From an uncultured Legionella sp. (GTDB lineage: Bacteria > Pseudomonadota > Gammaproteobacteria > Legionellales > Legionellaceae), in NCBI GenBank assembly GCA_902168255.1, contig CABHON010000007.1, positions 1-64,000 on the forward strand: a stretch of DNA of 64,000 bases. Reading direction: 5' to 3'. The notes below the pieces were generated by a model. It had not been told where the DNA came from. It searched no databases and saw nothing but the letters and a program-made list of their open reading frames with translations. Below, one piece after another: positions 37,319-47,966 of this stretch. The position numbers and the translations under genes are program-made. The first letter of the stretch is position 1; every line of letters starts with the position of its first letter.

Positions 37319-37432
37319 TTACCCTTGTCTCTGTTTGTGTTTTGTGTCTTTGCAAATAATTCTTACAACGCGATTGCGTTTAACAACTTTACAGTTTCGA
37401 CACATCTTTTTTACTGATGCTCTTACTTTCAT
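37319..37432 (-). CDS. rpmJ: Ribosomal protein L36 (zinc-binding form)
   Basis: This 37-residue gene lies in the gap between secY and rpsM, behind a strong GGAG. It reads [20 protein letters not shown], then [17 protein letters not shown]. The cysteines at 11, 14 and 27 and histidine 32 form the complete C-C-C-H zinc site, so this is the zinc-dependent type of L36. It is the last gene of the spc operon, in its usual position. Confidence 0.96.
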   Translation of the reverse strand: MKVRASVKKMCRNCKVVKRNRVVRIICKDTKHKQRQG

Positions 37433-37462
37433 GAACATTTCTCCTTTAATTACACTGCACTC

Positions 37463-38809
37463 TTACAAGATACCCGGCATGCGAGTACCCTTAAGAGGGC
37501 TCTTTTTCATTAATGACTCATATTGCTGAGACACAAGATGGGACTGAATCTGAGCTATAAAATCCATCACCACCACAACAATAATTAACAAAGATGTTCC
37601 TCCAAAATAAAAAGGAACATGCCAGGTATATCTAAAAATCTCAGGTAACAGACAAACAAGCACTAAATATAAAGCACCAATAAGAGTTAGTCTGGTCATT
37701 ACGCTATCAACATAACTTGCAGTTTGTTCTCCTGGGCGTATGCCAGGAATAAATGCACCTGATTTCTTCAAATTATCAGCAGTGTCTTTAGGATTAAAGA
37801 CCAAAGCTGTATAAAAGAAGGCAAAAAACATCATCGCAACAGTATACAACACCAAATACAACAATTGATCAGGTGATAACATTTGACCTATATCACCCAA
37901 CCATTCCATTCCTTTACTATTTCCGAACCATCGACACAACGTGGCTGGTAAAATAATAATACTTGAAGCAAAAATAGGCGGTATAACTCCTGCCATATTA
38001 ATTTTTAAAGGCAAATGTGTACTTTGTGCTGCAAAAATCTTTTTTCCTTGTGTCCTTTGCGGATAGTTAACACGTATACGTCGTTGTCCTCGCTCAACAA
38101 ATACTACAAATGCAACTACAGCCACAACTACTACAAGCATAAATATCAAGGATATACCTTGCATTTGTCCATCACGAACTTGATCAAATACTTCACCCAG
38201 TGATGCAGGCAATCGAGAAACAATACCAGAAAAAATAATTAAAGAGATACCGTTTCCAATACCTTTTTCAGTAATTTGTTCTCCCAACCACATCAACAAC
38301 ATGGTTCCTGTTACTAATGTTAAGGTTGCAGTTAAATAAAATAGAAAGCTGACTTCTAATGCAATTCCATTGCTTACTAGCCATTTAGCCATGCCTAATG
38401 ACTGAAAAACAGCCAAAATCAATGTACCGTATCGAGTGTACTGATTTATTTTCCTCTTGCCAGCACCACCTTCTTTTTTTAATTGTTCTAATTTAGGTGA
38501 AAGCACACTAAATAGCTGAATAATAATTGAGGCTGAAATGTATGGCATTATGCCAATAGCAAATAACGTCAAATGAGACAATGCGCCTCCCGAAAACATA
38601 TTAAACAATCCCAAAATAGAATTTTGTTGATCGCCAAATAAATGTGCTAACTTTTCGGGATTAAGTCCAGGAACTGGAATATGAGAACCAATACGAAAAA
38701 CTAGAATACCAAGCAGCAAAAACACCAAACGGTGTTTAAGCTCGGAAAAACTACTTTTTTCAGATTTTTTCCCTAAACCAGATTCTTTAACTTTGCTTTT
38801 AGTCTTCAA
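37463..38809 (-). CDS. secY: Preprotein translocase channel SecY
   Basis: This ten-helix inner-membrane channel partners SecA, which is encoded in the same superoperon. Recognisable parts are [19 protein letters not shown], the plug region [31 protein letters not shown], and the SecA-binding cytosolic loop with [16 protein letters not shown]. The frame is open to a GTG at 38848, which would overlap rplO by 50 bp. I prefer a TTG at 38809 (about 448 residues, [20 protein letters not shown]). No ATG is available, so the start is uncertain; either way a basic N-terminal extension of about 20 residues precedes the first helix. Confidence 0.93.
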   Translation of the reverse strand: MKTKSKVKESGLGKKSEKSSFSELKHRLVFLLLGILVFRIGSHIPVPGLNPEKLAHLFGDQQNSILGLFNMFSGGALSHLTLFAIGIMPYISASIIIQLFSVLSPKLEQLKKEGGAGKRKINQYTRYGTLILAVFQSLGMAKWLVSNGIALEVSFLFYLTATLTLVTGTMLLMWLGEQITEKGIGNGISLIIFSGIVSRLPASLGEVFDQVRDGQMQGISLIFMLVVVVAVVAFVVFVERGQRRIRVNYPQRTQGKKIFAAQSTHLPLKINMAGVIPPIFASSIIILPATLCRWFGNSKGMEWLGDIGQMLSPDQLLYLVLYTVAMMFFAFFYTALVFNPKDTADNLKKSGAFIPGIRPGEQTASYVDSVMTRLTLIGALYLVLVCLLPEIFRYTWHVPFYFGGTSLLIIVVVVMDFIAQIQSHLVSQQYESLMKKSPLKGTRMPGIL

Positions 38810-39245
38810 GGATTTTCCCACCCTTTTCTTCGATAAACTGGCGCACACCTTTGGTAACTTTTATACCTTTTAAAGTTAATGCTTTAGTGATTTCGCCAGA
38901 AGCAAAAACTTTTACATATTTGATATTTTTATTAACAAGGCCATGTAATTTCAATACTTCTAAATCAATAACTTCTGCACTAATTTGCTCTAAAGAACCT
39001 AAGCGAACTTGAGTTGTTTCAAGACTCTTACGAGAGGTAAAACCAACTTTTGGTAATCGACGTTGAATAGGCATTTGCCCGCCTTCAAACCCAATTTTGT
39101 GGAAACCGCCAGCTCTGGCTTTTTGACCTTTGTGTCCACGACCACATGTTTTGCCTAAGCCAGAACCAATTCCACGACCAACACGTCTAGGAGGAGTTTT
39201 TGAACCTTCTGAAGGTCGTAATGTATTTAAAGATAATGTGTTCAT
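38799..39245 (-). CDS. rplO: Ribosomal protein L15
   Basis: This 148-residue large-subunit assembly protein has the glycine-rich N-terminus [20 protein letters not shown] and the conserved [15 protein letters not shown]. It shares one base with the end of rpmD upstream and overlaps the start of secY, so spc-operon coupling is tight. Confidence 0.98.
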   Translation of the reverse strand: MNTLSLNTLRPSEGSKTPPRRVGRGIGSGLGKTCGRGHKGQKARAGGFHKIGFEGGQMPIQRRLPKVGFTSRKSLETTQVRLGSLEQISAEVIDLEVLKLHGLVNKNIKYVKVFASGEITKALTLKGIKVTKGVRQFIEEKGGKILED

Positions 39246-39442
39246 TATGGATGACTCACTTCTTCTACTTTAAGTAGATAATGTAATTTATTAACCATTC
39301 CCATGATAGTAGGGGATTTTCTTAAAATAACGGACGCATGCATTTTTCTCAAACCAAGTGCTTGAGCTGTACGAATGTGTCCTGGTAATCGACCAATAAG
39401 GCTTTTTACCAATGTAATTTTTATAGAATCATTATGCTGCAT
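39245..39442 (-). CDS. rpmD: Ribosomal protein L30
   Basis: This 65-residue protein has the L30 pattern [20 protein letters not shown], then [12 protein letters not shown] and the [13 protein letters not shown] helix. It overlaps the end of rpsE by 11 bp and the start of rplO by one base. Confidence 0.97.
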   Translation of the reverse strand: MQHNDSIKITLVKSLIGRLPGHIRTAQALGLRKMHASVILRKSPTIMGMVNKLHYLLKVEEVSHP

Positions 39443-39995
39443 CTTTCACCTCTTGTTTTGTGCTTATGCTATTTGCACGAACTCCACGTTGAGCAATGAT
39501 ATCATGAACAGTTTTTCCGCGTTTTGCAGCAACATTATCAGGTGTGGCCATATTAACAAGTGCATCGATTGTTGCTCTTACTACGTTAGTAGGTGTAGAA
39601 GAACCAATACTTTTTGCTAAAATATTTTGAACTCCAAGCACTTCAAATACAGCTCTCATTGCACCACCAGCAATAATTCCTGTACCTTCAGAAGCAGGCT
39701 TAAGAAATACTTTAGAGGCACCATAAGACCATGTAATTTCATGATGTACAGATCCTTTATTTAAAGAAATGTAGATCATATTTTTACGTGCTCGTTCCAT
39801 TGCTTTTTGTATTGCAACAGGTACTTCACGTGCTTTGCCTCGGCCAACGCCAATCTTTCCATTGCCGTCACCAACAACAACCAAGACAGAAAAACCAAAA
39901 ACCCGACCGCCTTTAACAACTTTCGCTGTTCTAGCTACCGATACCAATTTTTCAGTTAAACCATCACTTCTTGTTGATTCATCAAAAGTTGCCAT
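39432..39995 (-). CDS. rpsE: Ribosomal protein S5
   Basis: The protein has 187 residues, against about 167 in E. coli; the extra length is mostly at the two ends. The core is typical: [45 protein letters not shown], and [16 protein letters not shown]5 controls translational accuracy and lines the mRNA entry channel. It overlaps rpmD by 11 bp. Confidence 0.98.
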   Translation of the reverse strand: MATFDESTRSDGLTEKLVSVARTAKVVKGGRVFGFSVLVVVGDGNGKIGVGRGKAREVPVAIQKAMERARKNMIYISLNKGSVHHEITWSYGASKVFLKPASEGTGIIAGGAMRAVFEVLGVQNILAKSIGSSTPTNVVRATIDALVNMATPDNVAAKRGKTVHDIIAQRGVRANSISTKQEVKDAA

Positions 39996-40006
39996 ATCTT
40001 CGCTCC

Positions 40007-40369
40007 TTAAAACTCTAATTCGCCGCGTGCAGCATCAGCTAATGCCTTAACACGTCCATGAAACCTAAATCCAGAACGATCAAAAGCTACTTTAGTAATA
40101 CCAGCTGCTTTTGCTCTCTGAGCAATCATTTCACCAATTTTAGCAGCCTTTTCTGTTTTTGTTGATTTTGCGCTTTCTTTATCTAGACGAAAATCTTTTT
40201 CTAAAGAAGATGCACTAGCAACTACTTTTGATTGCAATCCATCTTCAATAATTAATTGAGCATAAATATGCTGTGAAGTTCTATGAACACTCAATCTAGG
40301 AATTTGTTGTTCACGAATTCTATATCGCGTTTTCTTAGCACGTCGAACACGGGATTCTTTTTTTGTCAT
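40007..40369 (-). CDS. rplR: Ribosomal protein L18
   Basis: This 120-residue 5S rRNA-binding protein has a basic N-terminus, [37 protein letters not shown] and the final [20 protein letters not shown]. It lies between rplF and rpsE, as in the standard spc operon. Confidence 0.98.
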   Translation of the reverse strand: MTKKESRVRRAKKTRYRIREQQIPRLSVHRTSQHIYAQLIIEDGLQSKVVASASSLEKDFRLDKESAKSTKTEKAAKIGEMIAQRAKAAGITKVAFDRSGFRFHGRVKALADAARGELEF

Positions 40370-40380
40370 TGCTATATTAC

Positions 40381-40929
40381 CTATTTCTTCTTGGTTTCTT
40401 TACGTTTAATGATTTCATTAGCGTACTTGATACCTTTGCCTTTGTATGGTTCAGGTCGGCGGAAAGAACGAATCTCAGCCGCTGTTTGTCCCAACAATTG
40501 TTTATTAATTGATGTAAGAATAATTGTTGTATTATTAGGAGTTTCTGCTACAACACCTTCAGGCAAATCAAAATCAACTGGATGAGAAAAGCCTAATGAT
40601 AGATTTAATATCTTTCCTTTTGCTTGTGCACGATATCCAACACCAACTAATTCGAGTGTTTTTACAAAACCTTCAGAAACACCAGTTACCATATTTTGCA
40701 CTAACGCACGAGTTGTTCCACTCATAGCATTGGTTTGTCTGTCGGTCGACTTAACAACAACTTGAAGTTGTTTTTGAGCACCTTCACCTTCAGCTTTTAA
40801 TTCAATGTTTCTAAAAAGCACTAATGAAAGATTACCTTTAGGCCCCTTTACATTCACAGTGTTTTTATCTAAAACAACCTCAACCCCTTTAGGAAGTAAA
40901 ACCGGGGATTTAGCCACTCGACTAGCCAT
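40381..40929 (-). CDS. rplF: Ribosomal protein L6
   Basis: This 182-residue large-subunit protein near the factor-binding site has two similar domains: [20 protein letters not shown] followed by [10 protein letters not shown], and [20 protein letters not shown], then the signature [14 protein letters not shown] palindromic repeat element lies between it and rpsH. Confidence 0.98.
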   Translation of the reverse strand: MASRVAKSPVLLPKGVEVVLDKNTVNVKGPKGNLSLVLFRNIELKAEGEGAQKQLQVVVKSTDRQTNAMSGTTRALVQNMVTGVSEGFVKTLELVGVGYRAQAKGKILNLSLGFSHPVDFDLPEGVVAETPNNTTIILTSINKQLLGQTAAEIRSFRRPEPYKGKGIKYANEIIKRKETKKK

Positions 40930-40946
40930 ATTTATTATTCTCCACA

Positions 40947-41000
40947 GTAGGAACAGGCTTTTGCCTATTCATCAACGGGCAACCGTAAGATCGCCCCTAC
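40947..41000. repeat. Palindromic repeat, GTAGGGG family, copy 2, inside the spc operon
   Basis: GTAGGAACAGGC at the left pairs with the end CGCCCCTAC at the right (outer GTAGG/CCTAC). Internal dyads AACAGGCTTTTGCCTATT and GGGCAACCGTAAGATCGCCC sit side by side. The 54-bp element fills nearly all of the rplF-rpsH gap, so it is transcribed in the ribosomal mRNA and would fold into two hairpins. Confidence 0.7.
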
Positions 41001-41021
41001 AAAATCCAAATTTAATGCGGG

Positions 41022-41411
41022 TTACGCAACCTCACACAATACTTCACCACCAATACCTAGCGCTTTGGCTTTAGGATGGCTCATAATACCTTGGGATGTA
41101 GAAACAACTGCTATACCAAAACCTGGAATATCGTTGAGTTCATTGACTCCACGATACACACGCAAACCAACTTTACTAATTCGCTTTATATGATTAATAA
41201 CAGGCTTTCCTCGGTAATATTTTAATTCGATTTCCAAATCCTTCTTTGTCTCTCCAACAACAGAGTAGTTTTCAAGGTAACCTTCTTCACAAAGAACTTT
41301 AACTATACCTTCTTTTATTTTTGAGAAAGGGAGAACAACTTTCTGATGCTGGGATGTCTGACTGTTTCTAATTCTTGTCAACAAATCAGCTATAGGGTCT
41401 TGCATATTCAC
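41022..41411 (-). CDS. rpsH: Ribosomal protein S8
   Basis: The protein has 129 residues: MNMQDPIADLLTRIRNSQTS, VLCEEGYLENY, and the C-terminal GFGIAVVSTSQGIMSHPKA followed by GGEVLCEVA. It binds 16S rRNA and, in well-studied species, represses the spc operon through its rplE leader. The repeat element directly follows its stop. Confidence 0.98.
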   Translation of the reverse strand: MNMQDPIADLLTRIRNSQTSQHQKVVLPFSKIKEGIVKVLCEEGYLENYSVVGETKKDLEIELKYYRGKPVINHIKRISKVGLRVYRGVNELNDIPGFGIAVVSTSQGIMSHPKAKALGIGGEVLCEVA

Positions 41412-41440
41412 AATATTAACTCCAAATTAACAATTCAACT

Positions 41441-41752
41441 CTACCAGCTCGCTTTTCTTCCACCAGGAATATCACCTTGCATCAAATGATTACGCAAGCA
41501 AATTCGGCATAGTTTAAAGCGTTGATAAACGGCATGAGGACGTCCACATTGACTACAGCGCTTAATCACACGAATCTTGCTAGAGTCCTTAGGTAATTTT
41601 TGTAATTGCGTTTGAGCTTTCAAGACAGCCTCAAAATCTTGGCTCACGAAAGCTTCACGCATACTTTCCTTGATAGCTTTACGTCGTTGCAAGTATTTTT
41701 TAGAAATATCTAAACGTCTCTTTTCTCGAGCTAGCATTGAAGTTTTAGCCAC
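41441..41752 (-). CDS. rpsN: Ribosomal protein S14, long form with complete zinc ribbon
   Basis: The protein is 103 residues, the length of the long proteobacterial S14 (start [20 protein letters not shown], end [10 protein letters not shown]). Proteobacterial long forms normally lack the zinc cysteines. Here C66, C69, C82 and C85 form C-x2-C-x12-C-x2-C ([11 protein letters not shown]...FKLCRIC), the same spacing as in the short zinc-type S14 of Bacillus. The gene is thus a long form that retains or has regained zinc binding. Context in the spc operon is normal. Confidence 0.96.
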   Translation of the reverse strand: MAKTSMLAREKRRLDISKKYLQRRKAIKESMREAFVSQDFEAVLKAQTQLQKLPKDSSKIRVIKRCSQCGRPHAVYQRFKLCRICLRNHLMQGDIPGGRKASW

Positions 41753-41754
41753 AA

Positions 41755-42318
41755 TTACATCCCCTCTTTTTTATTGTTTTTATCACGAAACGGAAAATTA
41801 AAAGCATCTAATAAAGCGCGAGCTTCAACGTTGCTTTTAGCCGTTGTTGTAATACAAATATCTAATCCACGGATTGTATCTATTTTATCATAGTCAATTT
41901 CAGGAAAAACGATTTGCTCTTGTATCCCCATGCTATAATTTCCTGAGCCATCAAAAGATTTAGGGTTTAAACCACGAAAATCTCGTATACGCGGGATCGT
42001 TATAGATATTAAGCGATCAAAAAATTCGTACATACGCTCACCACGAAGTGTTACTTTACACCCGATTGGCCAACCTTCACGAATTTTGAAACCTGCAATT
42101 GATTTCTTTGCCATTGTAACCACAGGTTTTTGACCAGCAATTTTTTCCATATCAGCTGTTGCTGCTGTCAATACTTTTTTATCTGCTACTGCTTCACCAA
42201 CACCCATATTAAGGGTTATCTTAACAAGCTTTGGCACCTGCATAACACTTTTATAGTCAAACTTTTTTTTCAGTTCAGGAACTATAGTTTTGAGATAATA
42301 CTCTTTTAACTGAGCCAT
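41755..42318 (-). CDS. rplE: Ribosomal protein L5
   Basis: This 187-residue 5S rRNA-binding protein forms bridge B1b with S13. It has [20 protein letters not shown], the [11 protein letters not shown] segment, [20 protein letters not shown] and the final [20 protein letters not shown]. It ends 2 bp before rpsN. Confidence 0.98.
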   Translation of the reverse strand: MAQLKEYYLKTIVPELKKKFDYKSVMQVPKLVKITLNMGVGEAVADKKVLTAATADMEKIAGQKPVVTMAKKSIAGFKIREGWPIGCKVTLRGERMYEFFDRLISITIPRIRDFRGLNPKSFDGSGNYSMGIQEQIVFPEIDYDKIDTIRGLDICITTTAKSNVEARALLDAFNFPFRDKNNKKEGM

Positions 42319-42346
42319 TAAAACTACCTACTTTTTACAATAATCA

Positions 42347-42685
42347 TTATTGAACAGTTACAACTGCTTCACCGTTTGATTTAAAATAACGGATCTTTTT
42401 CAGTTTAGTACTGCCTTCCACATTAACAAATTTGAAGCCAACTCTATCTGCTTTCTGTGTTTTTGGATTTAACAGTGCAACATTAGAAATGTGTAAAGAA
42501 GCTTCTTTCTCAACAATACCACCCTCAATTTGTAAATTCGGGTTAGGTTTTACATGTTTTTTCACCATATTTACGCCAGAAACAATAATACGATTATTAA
42601 CAAGAACCTTTAGTACAGTTCCTTTCATTCCTTTACTTTTTCCAGCAATAATAATAACTGAATCGCCTTTTATAATTCTTTTCAT
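42347..42685 (-). CDS. rplX: Ribosomal protein L24
   Basis: The protein has 112 residues with the KOW motif [20 protein letters not shown], then [28 protein letters not shown] and VGFKF. It initiates 50S assembly near the exit tunnel. Its ATG shares one base with the end of rplN. Confidence 0.98.
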   Translation of the reverse strand: MKRIIKGDSVIIIAGKSKGMKGTVLKVLVNNRIIVSGVNMVKKHVKPNPNLQIEGGIVEKEASLHISNVALLNPKTQKADRVGFKFVNVEGSTKLKKIRYFKSNGEAVVTVQ

Positions 42686-43050
42686 TATAACACCTCAGGA
42701 GCTAAAGAGATGATTTTCATAAAGGCCTTTCTTAGTTCACGAGTTACGGGACCAAAAATACGTGTACCAATTGGTTCTCGTTGGTTATTCAAGAGAACAG
42801 CCGCATTAGTATCGAAACGAATCAAAGAGCCATCAGGTCGACGAATCCCTTGCTTTGTTCTTACAACAACAGCATTCATTACATCACCCTTTTTAACTTT
42901 ACTTTTAGGAATAGCTTCTTTAACGCTGACCTTAATGATATCACCAACACCTGCATAACGGCGTTTAGACCCACCTATCACTTTGAAACACATTACTTTT
43001 CGCGCACCGCTATTATCGGCGACGTCAAGCACTGTTTGCATCTGTATCAT
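42685..43050 (-). CDS. rplN: Ribosomal protein L14
   Basis: The protein has 121 residues, starting [20 protein letters not shown], with [29 protein letters not shown] and the C-terminal [20 protein letters not shown]. It is the first gene of the spc segment and has its own promoter about 130 bp upstream. Confidence 0.98.
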   Translation of the reverse strand: MIQMQTVLDVADNSGARKVMCFKVIGGSKRRYAGVGDIIKVSVKEAIPKSKVKKGDVMNAVVVRTKQGIRRPDGSLIRFDTNAAVLLNNQREPIGTRIFGPVTRELRKAFMKIISLAPEVL

Positions 43051-43102
43051 TACCTTTCTCCAATCATCTTATCGGACGTAATTTACGTCATCGATTTCCT
43101 AT

Positions 43103-43142
43103 GTAGGGGTCAAACCCTAAGGATGCAAATAGCAACCACTAC
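43103..43142. repeat. Palindromic repeat, GTAGGGG family, copy 3, in the spc leader
   Basis: GTAGGGGT at the left is the imperfect complement of AACCACTAC at the right, with CAAACCCTAAGG between. It lies in the 161-bp gap between rpsQ and rplN. Just beside it are a perfect dyad GACGTAA-T-TTACGTC (43075-43089) and a near-palindrome around CCCATATAATGGG (43151-43163). All are downstream of the spc promoter and would be in the leader RNA. Confidence 0.5.
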
Positions 43143-43175
43143 ATTATACTCCCATATAATGGGACTGGGGCATCG

Positions 43176-43203
43176 ATTATACCAATTTTGAAATTAATTA
43201 CAA
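43176..43203 (-). promoter_or_regulatory. spc-operon promoter
   Basis: Read on the minus strand: TTGTAA (43198-43203), 16 nt, TATAAT (43176-43181), with TG one base before the -10 (extended -10, TGGTATAAT). It starts transcription about 120 nt before rplN, so the spc segment can be expressed independently of the upstream S10 segment. Confidence 0.7.
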
Positions 43204-43211
43204 GCTCTAAC

Positions 43212-43484
43212 TTAATCTTTAATGCTTTCCGTTTGAGCACTTATCTCTTGAGTAGTTCGAATAACTTCCATAAGTTCCCATGTTTTAAGCTTGGAAACAG
43301 GACGAGTTTCACGAATTTTAACCAAATCACCTAAATGACATTGGTTGCTTGGATCATGCGCATGCATTTTACTAGAACGTATAACATACTTTTCGTACTT
43401 AGGGTGTTTTACTTTTCTTTCAACAAGAACAACAATGGTTTTATCCATTTTATTACTAACAACCTTTCCTGTTACTGTTTTCAT
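43212..43484 (-). CDS. rpsQ: Ribosomal protein S17
   Basis: The protein has 90 residues: [32 protein letters not shown], and [20 protein letters not shown]. It has the S17 OB-fold and the normal length. Last gene of the S10 segment; its ATG overlaps the end of rpmC by 4 bp. Confidence 0.98.
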   Translation of the reverse strand: MKTVTGKVVSNKMDKTIVVLVERKVKHPKYEKYVIRSSKMHAHDPSNQCHLGDLVKIRETRPVSKLKTWELMEVIRTTQEISAQTESIKD

Positions 43485-43696
43485 TCTACTTCACCCGCCT
43501 TTGTTTTTTCAGTTAATATCGTATTGATTCTAGCGATACTTCTTCTGATTTCTTTCATACGATGATTTTTCTTCAGCTGACCTGTTGCGCGTTGAATTTT
43601 AAAAGACATTTGCTCTTTTAACAATGCCATTTTTTCTTCTTGCAATGCATTAACAGACATTTCTTTTACTTGCTGCTTTAGTTCATTTTTCTTCAT
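43481..43696 (-). CDS. rpmC: Ribosomal protein L29
   Basis: The 71-residue helical-hairpin protein sits at the exit tunnel: [20 protein letters not shown], then [20 protein letters not shown] and [15 protein letters not shown]. It shares one base with rplP upstream and 4 bp with rpsQ downstream. Confidence 0.97.
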   Translation of the reverse strand: MKKNELKQQVKEMSVNALQEEKMALLKEQMSFKIQRATGQLKKNHRMKEIRRSIARINTILTEKTKAGEVE

Positions 43697-44109
43697 TACA
43701 TCACCGTTCTTTCTTCAAACTTCACTTTCAAAGGCAGTTTGGCTGCAGCCAATTGAAAAGCTTCAATTGCTAATTCTTTTGACATGCCATCCATTTCAAA
43801 CAACATTTTACCAGGTTGAATAAGAGCAACCCAGTACTCAACGTTACCTTTACCTTTACCTTGACGTACTTCTAAAGGTTTTTGAGTAATAGGTTTGTCT
43901 GGGAATATTCTGATCCAAACCTGACCACCCCGTTTGATAGCACGAGTCATTGCGCGTCGAGCAGATTCGATCTGACGAGCTGTAATTCTTCCTCTTTCAA
44001 CGGCTTTCAAGCCAAACTGGCCGAAACTAACTTTATTTCCAGTAGTAGCTAACCCGCGGTTTCTACCTTTTTGTTGTTTTCTATATTGTGTTCGTTTTGG
44101 TTGTAACAT
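43696..44109 (-). CDS. rplP: Ribosomal protein L16
   Basis: The protein has 137 residues: [60 protein letters not shown] and MGKGKGN-like [19 protein letters not shown]. It helps position the tRNA acceptor arm in the A site. One-base overlap with rpmC. Confidence 0.98.
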   Translation of the reverse strand: MLQPKRTQYRKQQKGRNRGLATTGNKVSFGQFGLKAVERGRITARQIESARRAMTRAIKRGGQVWIRIFPDKPITQKPLEVRQGKGKGNVEYWVALIQPGKMLFEMDGMSKELAIEAFQLAAAKLPLKVKFEERTVM

Positions 44110-44114
44110 AATTA

Positions 44115-44789
44115 TTATCCACCCACACCTTGTTGCGCAGTTTCTTCAACTACCTTTTTCTTTTGAGGTAATACTTCGCCTTTAAATATCCAAACTTTTA
44201 CGCCAATAATACCGTAAGTAGTTTTAGCACGCGCTGTTCCGTAGTCAACATTCGCACGGAAAGTATGAAGAGGAACACGTCCTTCTCTATACCATTCACT
44301 TCGAGCAATTTCAGCACCACCTAAACGACCACTAACGCAAATTTTAATACCTTTTGCTCCTGCTTTAAGGGCGCTTGAAACAGCCCGTTTCATAGCACGA
44401 CGGAACATAACCCGGTTTTCTAATTGCTGCGCTACACTTTCAGCAACAAGAACTGAGTCAATTTCAGGTTTGCGTACTTCTTCAATATTGACATGAACTG
44501 GAACACCAAGGAGCTTAGTCATTTCTTGCTTAATGCCTTCAACACCGCCGCCTTTTTTCCCAATAATCACACCAGGTCTTGCACTATAAATAGTAATGCG
44601 AGCATTTTTAGCTGGTCTTTCAATAAGAATACGACTAATAGCAGCTTGCATTAATTTATTTTTAAGATATTTTCTTGCGGTAATATCTTGATTTAATAAA
44701 TCAGCATAATTGCCATCGGCATACCATTTGGAATTCCAATCTTCAACAATACCTAATCTGATGCCTTTTGGATGAACCTTCTGACCCAT
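44115..44789 (-). CDS. rpsC: Ribosomal protein S3
   Basis: The protein has 224 residues with the KH RNA-binding domain ([20 protein letters not shown]) and the C-terminal half [40 protein letters not shown]. It lies at the mRNA entry channel. Its ATG shares one base with the end of rplV. Confidence 0.98.
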   Translation of the reverse strand: MGQKVHPKGIRLGIVEDWNSKWYADGNYADLLNQDITARKYLKNKLMQAAISRILIERPAKNARITIYSARPGVIIGKKGGGVEGIKQEMTKLLGVPVHVNIEEVRKPEIDSVLVAESVAQQLENRVMFRRAMKRAVSSALKAGAKGIKICVSGRLGGAEIARSEWYREGRVPLHTFRANVDYGTARAKTTYGIIGVKVWIFKGEVLPQKKKVVEETAQQGVGG

Positions 44790-45145
44790 TATTCAGCACC
44801 TCCGTTTACACTGCCAACTTCTGATAATTCAACTCTAATGTGACAGCTTCGTTTAGTAATTCTATTACCGCGACCTTTAGCTCTGGCAAAAACTCTCTTT
44901 TGTGTAGGACCCGCGTTTACGGTAATACCTTGTACAACTAAATCGTCTATGTCAGAACCTTCTAGGTTCTCTGCATTAGCCACAGCAGATTCAAGAACTT
45001 TTTTAATAAGTTCCGCACCTTTTTTTGTTGTAAAGCTTAGGATTTGTAACGCTTCACCTACAGGAAGCTTTCTAATCATATCGGCAACTAATCGCCCTTT
45101 TTGAGGGGAAAGATGCACATTTCTTAATGTTGCTGAAACTGCCAT
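44789..45145 (-). CDS. rplV: Ribosomal protein L22
   Basis: The protein has 118 residues, slightly longer than the usual 110. It has [52 protein letters not shown] and the tunnel hairpin [20 protein letters not shown]. It lines the peptide exit tunnel. It starts 2 bp after rpsS ends. Confidence 0.98.
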   Translation of the reverse strand: MAVSATLRNVHLSPQKGRLVADMIRKLPVGEALQILSFTTKKGAELIKKVLESAVANAENLEGSDIDDLVVQGITVNAGPTQKRVFARAKGRGNRITKRSCHIRVELSEVGSVNGGAE

Positions 45146-45147
45146 TT

Positions 45148-45432
45148 TTACTTACCTTTATCTTTAGCTTTTTTATCGCCTGAGTGCCCTTTGAATGTCC
45201 GCGTAGCAGCAAACTCACCAAGTTTATGACCAACCATACCTTCAGTTATAAAAACGGGCACAAATATTTTTCCGTTATGCACTGCAATTGTAAGACCAAC
45301 AAATTCTGGAAATATAGTTGAACGTCTTGACCAAGTTTTGATCGGACGCTTATCTTTTTTCTCTTGCGCCAATTCAACTTTATTCATCAAATGATGATCT
45401 ATAAAAGGACCTTTCTTTATTGAACGAGACAC
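45148..45432 (-). CDS. rpsS: Ribosomal protein S19
   Basis: The protein has 94 residues: [60 protein letters not shown] and [14 protein letters not shown]. It lies in the small-subunit head, in the usual position between rplB and rplV. Confidence 0.98.
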   Translation of the reverse strand: MSRSIKKGPFIDHHLMNKVELAQEKKDKRPIKTWSRRSTIFPEFVGLTIAVHNGKIFVPVFITEGMVGHKLGEFAATRTFKGHSGDKKAKDKGK

Positions 45433-45447
45433 TTCATTATCCCCATT

Positions 45448-46272
45448 TTATTTCTTTTTACGTGAACGCAATATCATTTTATCGGTTAATTTGTTATTGC
45501 GTGTCTTATAACCTTTAGTCGGTTGTCCCCATGGTGATACAGGATGACGTCCAGCAGAAGTTTTACCTTCACCACCACCGTGAGGGTGATCAACTGGGTT
45601 CATTGCTACCCCACGTACTGTTGGGCGTATACCTCTCCATCGAGAAGCACCGGCTTTACCTAATACTTTTAAAGCATGCTCAGCATTGCCTACTTCACCA
45701 ATGACAGCTTTACAAGCTGCCAAAACTTTTCTCATTTCACCTGATCGCAATCTTAAAGTCGCATGAGCGCCTTCTTTTGCAATGAGTTGTGCTGAACAAC
45801 CAGCACTGCGAATCATTTGCGCACCTTTTCCAGGACGCAATTCAACACAATGAATTGTTGTACCTACAGGAATATTCTTTAGTGGCAAACAGTTTCCAAT
45901 ACTTATTGGAGCGCTTTCACCTGATTGAACTTCCATTCCAACTTCCAAACCTTTTGGAAGAATGATATAGCGTCTTTCGCCATCAGCATATAATAAAAGT
46001 GCAATGTTAGCAGATCGGTTAGGATCATATTCCATTCTTTCAACTTTTGCAGGAACATCTTTATTTCTTTTAAAGTCAATAATACGGTATTGACGTTTGT
46101 GTCCACCACCTTGATGACGAACAGTAATACGCCCAGCACTATTTCTACCTGCTTTATTTACTAAAGTTTCAAGTAATGGAGCATAACCACTGCCAGTATG
46201 CAAATTCTTTCTACTGACTTTAATAACACCACGCCGCCCTGGGGAAGTGGGTTTTATCTTTTCTAATGCCAT
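45448..46272 (-). CDS. rplB: Ribosomal protein L2
   Basis: The protein has 274 residues and is a core component near the peptidyl transferase centre. It has [40 protein letters not shown], and the C-terminal [20 protein letters not shown], which carries the histidine of the conserved HPHGGGEG loop. Complete and ordinary. Confidence 0.98.
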   Translation of the reverse strand: MALEKIKPTSPGRRGVIKVSRKNLHTGSGYAPLLETLVNKAGRNSAGRITVRHQGGGHKRQYRIIDFKRNKDVPAKVERMEYDPNRSANIALLLYADGERRYIILPKGLEVGMEVQSGESAPISIGNCLPLKNIPVGTTIHCVELRPGKGAQMIRSAGCSAQLIAKEGAHATLRLRSGEMRKVLAACKAVIGEVGNAEHALKVLGKAGASRWRGIRPTVRGVAMNPVDHPHGGGEGKTSAGRHPVSPWGQPTKGYKTRNNKLTDKMILRSRKKK

Positions 46273-46277
46273 AAAAC

Positions 46278-46592
46278 TTACCCTGCCTCTGCAGTTGCAA
46301 AATTAATATCGCCTTCAGCCAAAGAAACATAGGCTTTTTTCCAATCCTGACGTTTACCTTGTCGAAGTGCAAATCGTTTTTTCTTTCCTTTCACATTAAC
46401 AACAGTAACATCCTTTACCTTTACATTTTTAAAGAGCATTTCAATTGCTGCTTTAATTTCAGGCTTTGTTGCTGAACGAACAACTTTAAACACTATTTGT
46501 TTATGGCTATCCGCTACTGTTGCGCTTTTTTCTGAAACAATCGGACCCATTAAAACTTTAAAAAGTTTTTCTTTATGTGCCAAATGATGCAT
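46278..46592 (-). CDS. rplW: Ribosomal protein L23
   Basis: The protein has 104 residues: [60 protein letters not shown] and the terminal [11 protein letters not shown]. It is the docking site for trigger factor and SRP at the exit tunnel. It begins 1 bp after rplD ends. Confidence 0.98.
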   Translation of the reverse strand: MHHLAHKEKLFKVLMGPIVSEKSATVADSHKQIVFKVVRSATKPEIKAAIEMLFKNVKVKDVTVVNVKGKKKRFALRQGKRQDWKKAYVSLAEGDINFATAEAG

Positions 46593-46593
46593 A

Positions 46594-47244
46594 TTAAACC
46601 CCTCCTAACTGGTTGTTTAATACCTGCAACGCATCAGAAGTAATTAATACTGTTTCATGGCGAATTAAAGAAATAGGATCAACACCTGCAACATCAACAA
46701 TTTGAACATGCGGCAGATTTCTTGTTGCCAAGTACATATTTATATTCACATCTGAACAAATAATTAATAAGTCTTCTGCATTTAATTCAGGACTTTTCTT
46801 AACTAATTTACTTATATATTCTTTGAAAAATTTTGTTTTTGGTTTTTCACAATCAAAATTTTCACATACAATTAAACGAGCTTGTCGATTTAACTCGGAG
46901 AGTATACTACAAATAGATTTTTTATACATCTTTTTGTTGATCTTTTGCTCATAATCTCTTGGCTTAGCAGCAAAAATCACACCACCTTTACGCCATAGGG
47001 GACTACGAATAGATCCTGCACGAGCACGACCTGTACCTTTTTGCCTCCATGGTTTTATTCCACCACCACGGACTTCAGCACGAGTTTTTTGCGAAACTGT
47101 GCCCGCTCTCATTCTAGCTTGTAAAGCAACAACAACCTGATGTACCAAGCCTTCATTGTAATCACAATTAAAAACTGCTTCATTCACAGCTATCTTTTCG
47201 GCTGATTTACTTGAGCCGTTAATAGATATTAAATTTAGTTCCAT
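46594..47244 (-). CDS. rplD: Ribosomal protein L4
   Basis: The protein has 216 residues: [40 protein letters not shown] and [20 protein letters not shown], the conserved tunnel loop. In E. coli L4 represses the S10 operon through a leader before rpsJ. Here rpsJ follows tuf by 15 bp, so such a leader is absent. One-base overlap with rplC. Confidence 0.98.
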   Translation of the reverse strand: MELNLISINGSSKSAEKIAVNEAVFNCDYNEGLVHQVVVALQARMRAGTVSQKTRAEVRGGGIKPWRQKGTGRARAGSIRSPLWRKGGVIFAAKPRDYEQKINKKMYKKSICSILSELNRQARLIVCENFDCEKPKTKFFKEYISKLVKKSPELNAEDLLIICSDVNINMYLATRNLPHVQIVDVAGVDPISLIRHETVLITSDALQVLNNQLGGV

Positions 47245-47912
47245 TATTCACCACCTCTTACTGTATGCTTTTTAACAGAAGGTTTAATGGTAACACAATT
47301 GCCAGGAGCTCCAGGAATCGCCCCTTTGATAAGAAGAAGATTCTTTTCGGTATCTACTTTAACAATTTGTAAATTTTGTACTGTACAACGAACATCACCC
47401 ATATGACCAGACATTTTCTTACCTTTGAAAACTCGACCTGGTGTTTGGTTTTGCCCAATAGAACCTGGTACACGGTGGGAACGTGAGTTACCATGTGTAT
47501 TATCTTGTGTTCTAAAGTTATAACGTTTAACTGTTCCAGCGAACCCTTTACCTTTGCTAGTACCAATCACATCAACATAATCTCCTTCAGAAAAAAGAGA
47601 AACCTCGAATGTTTGGCCTAAGTTCATAGATTTAAGTTGTTCGATCTCTTCTTGGGTTTCCATTCGAAACTCAAGCAACTCAAGTCCTGGCTCAACTTTA
47701 GCTTTAGCATAATGTCCAGCTAACGGCTTAGTTACACGGCTTACTTTTTGTGAACCAAAAGAAACCTGAACAGCATGATAGCCATCCGTTTCATCATTTT
47801 TTATTTGAGTTACCTGGTTAGGTAACACTTCAATTACAGAGACCGGCACAGATTGACCCGCTTCAAAAATACGTGTCATACCGCACTTACGGCCTATTAA
47901 ACCCACTGACAT
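47244..47912 (-). CDS. rplC: Ribosomal protein L3
   Basis: The protein has 222 residues: [60 protein letters not shown] and [14 protein letters not shown]. The [14 protein letters not shown] loop near the peptidyl transferase centre contains the glutamine methylated by PrmB in other species. One-base overlap with rplD. Confidence 0.98.
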   Translation of the reverse strand: MSVGLIGRKCGMTRIFEAGQSVPVSVIEVLPNQVTQIKNDETDGYHAVQVSFGSQKVSRVTKPLAGHYAKAKVEPGLELLEFRMETQEEIEQLKSMNLGQTFEVSLFSEGDYVDVIGTSKGKGFAGTVKRYNFRTQDNTHGNSRSHRVPGSIGQNQTPGRVFKGKKMSGHMGDVRCTVQNLQIVKVDTEKNLLLIKGAIPGAPGNCVTIKPSVKKHTVRGGE

Positions 47913-47966
47913 TTTCTACCCCTCGCATCAAAAACATTATCAAAGATTGAATCTTGGATAAAATCA

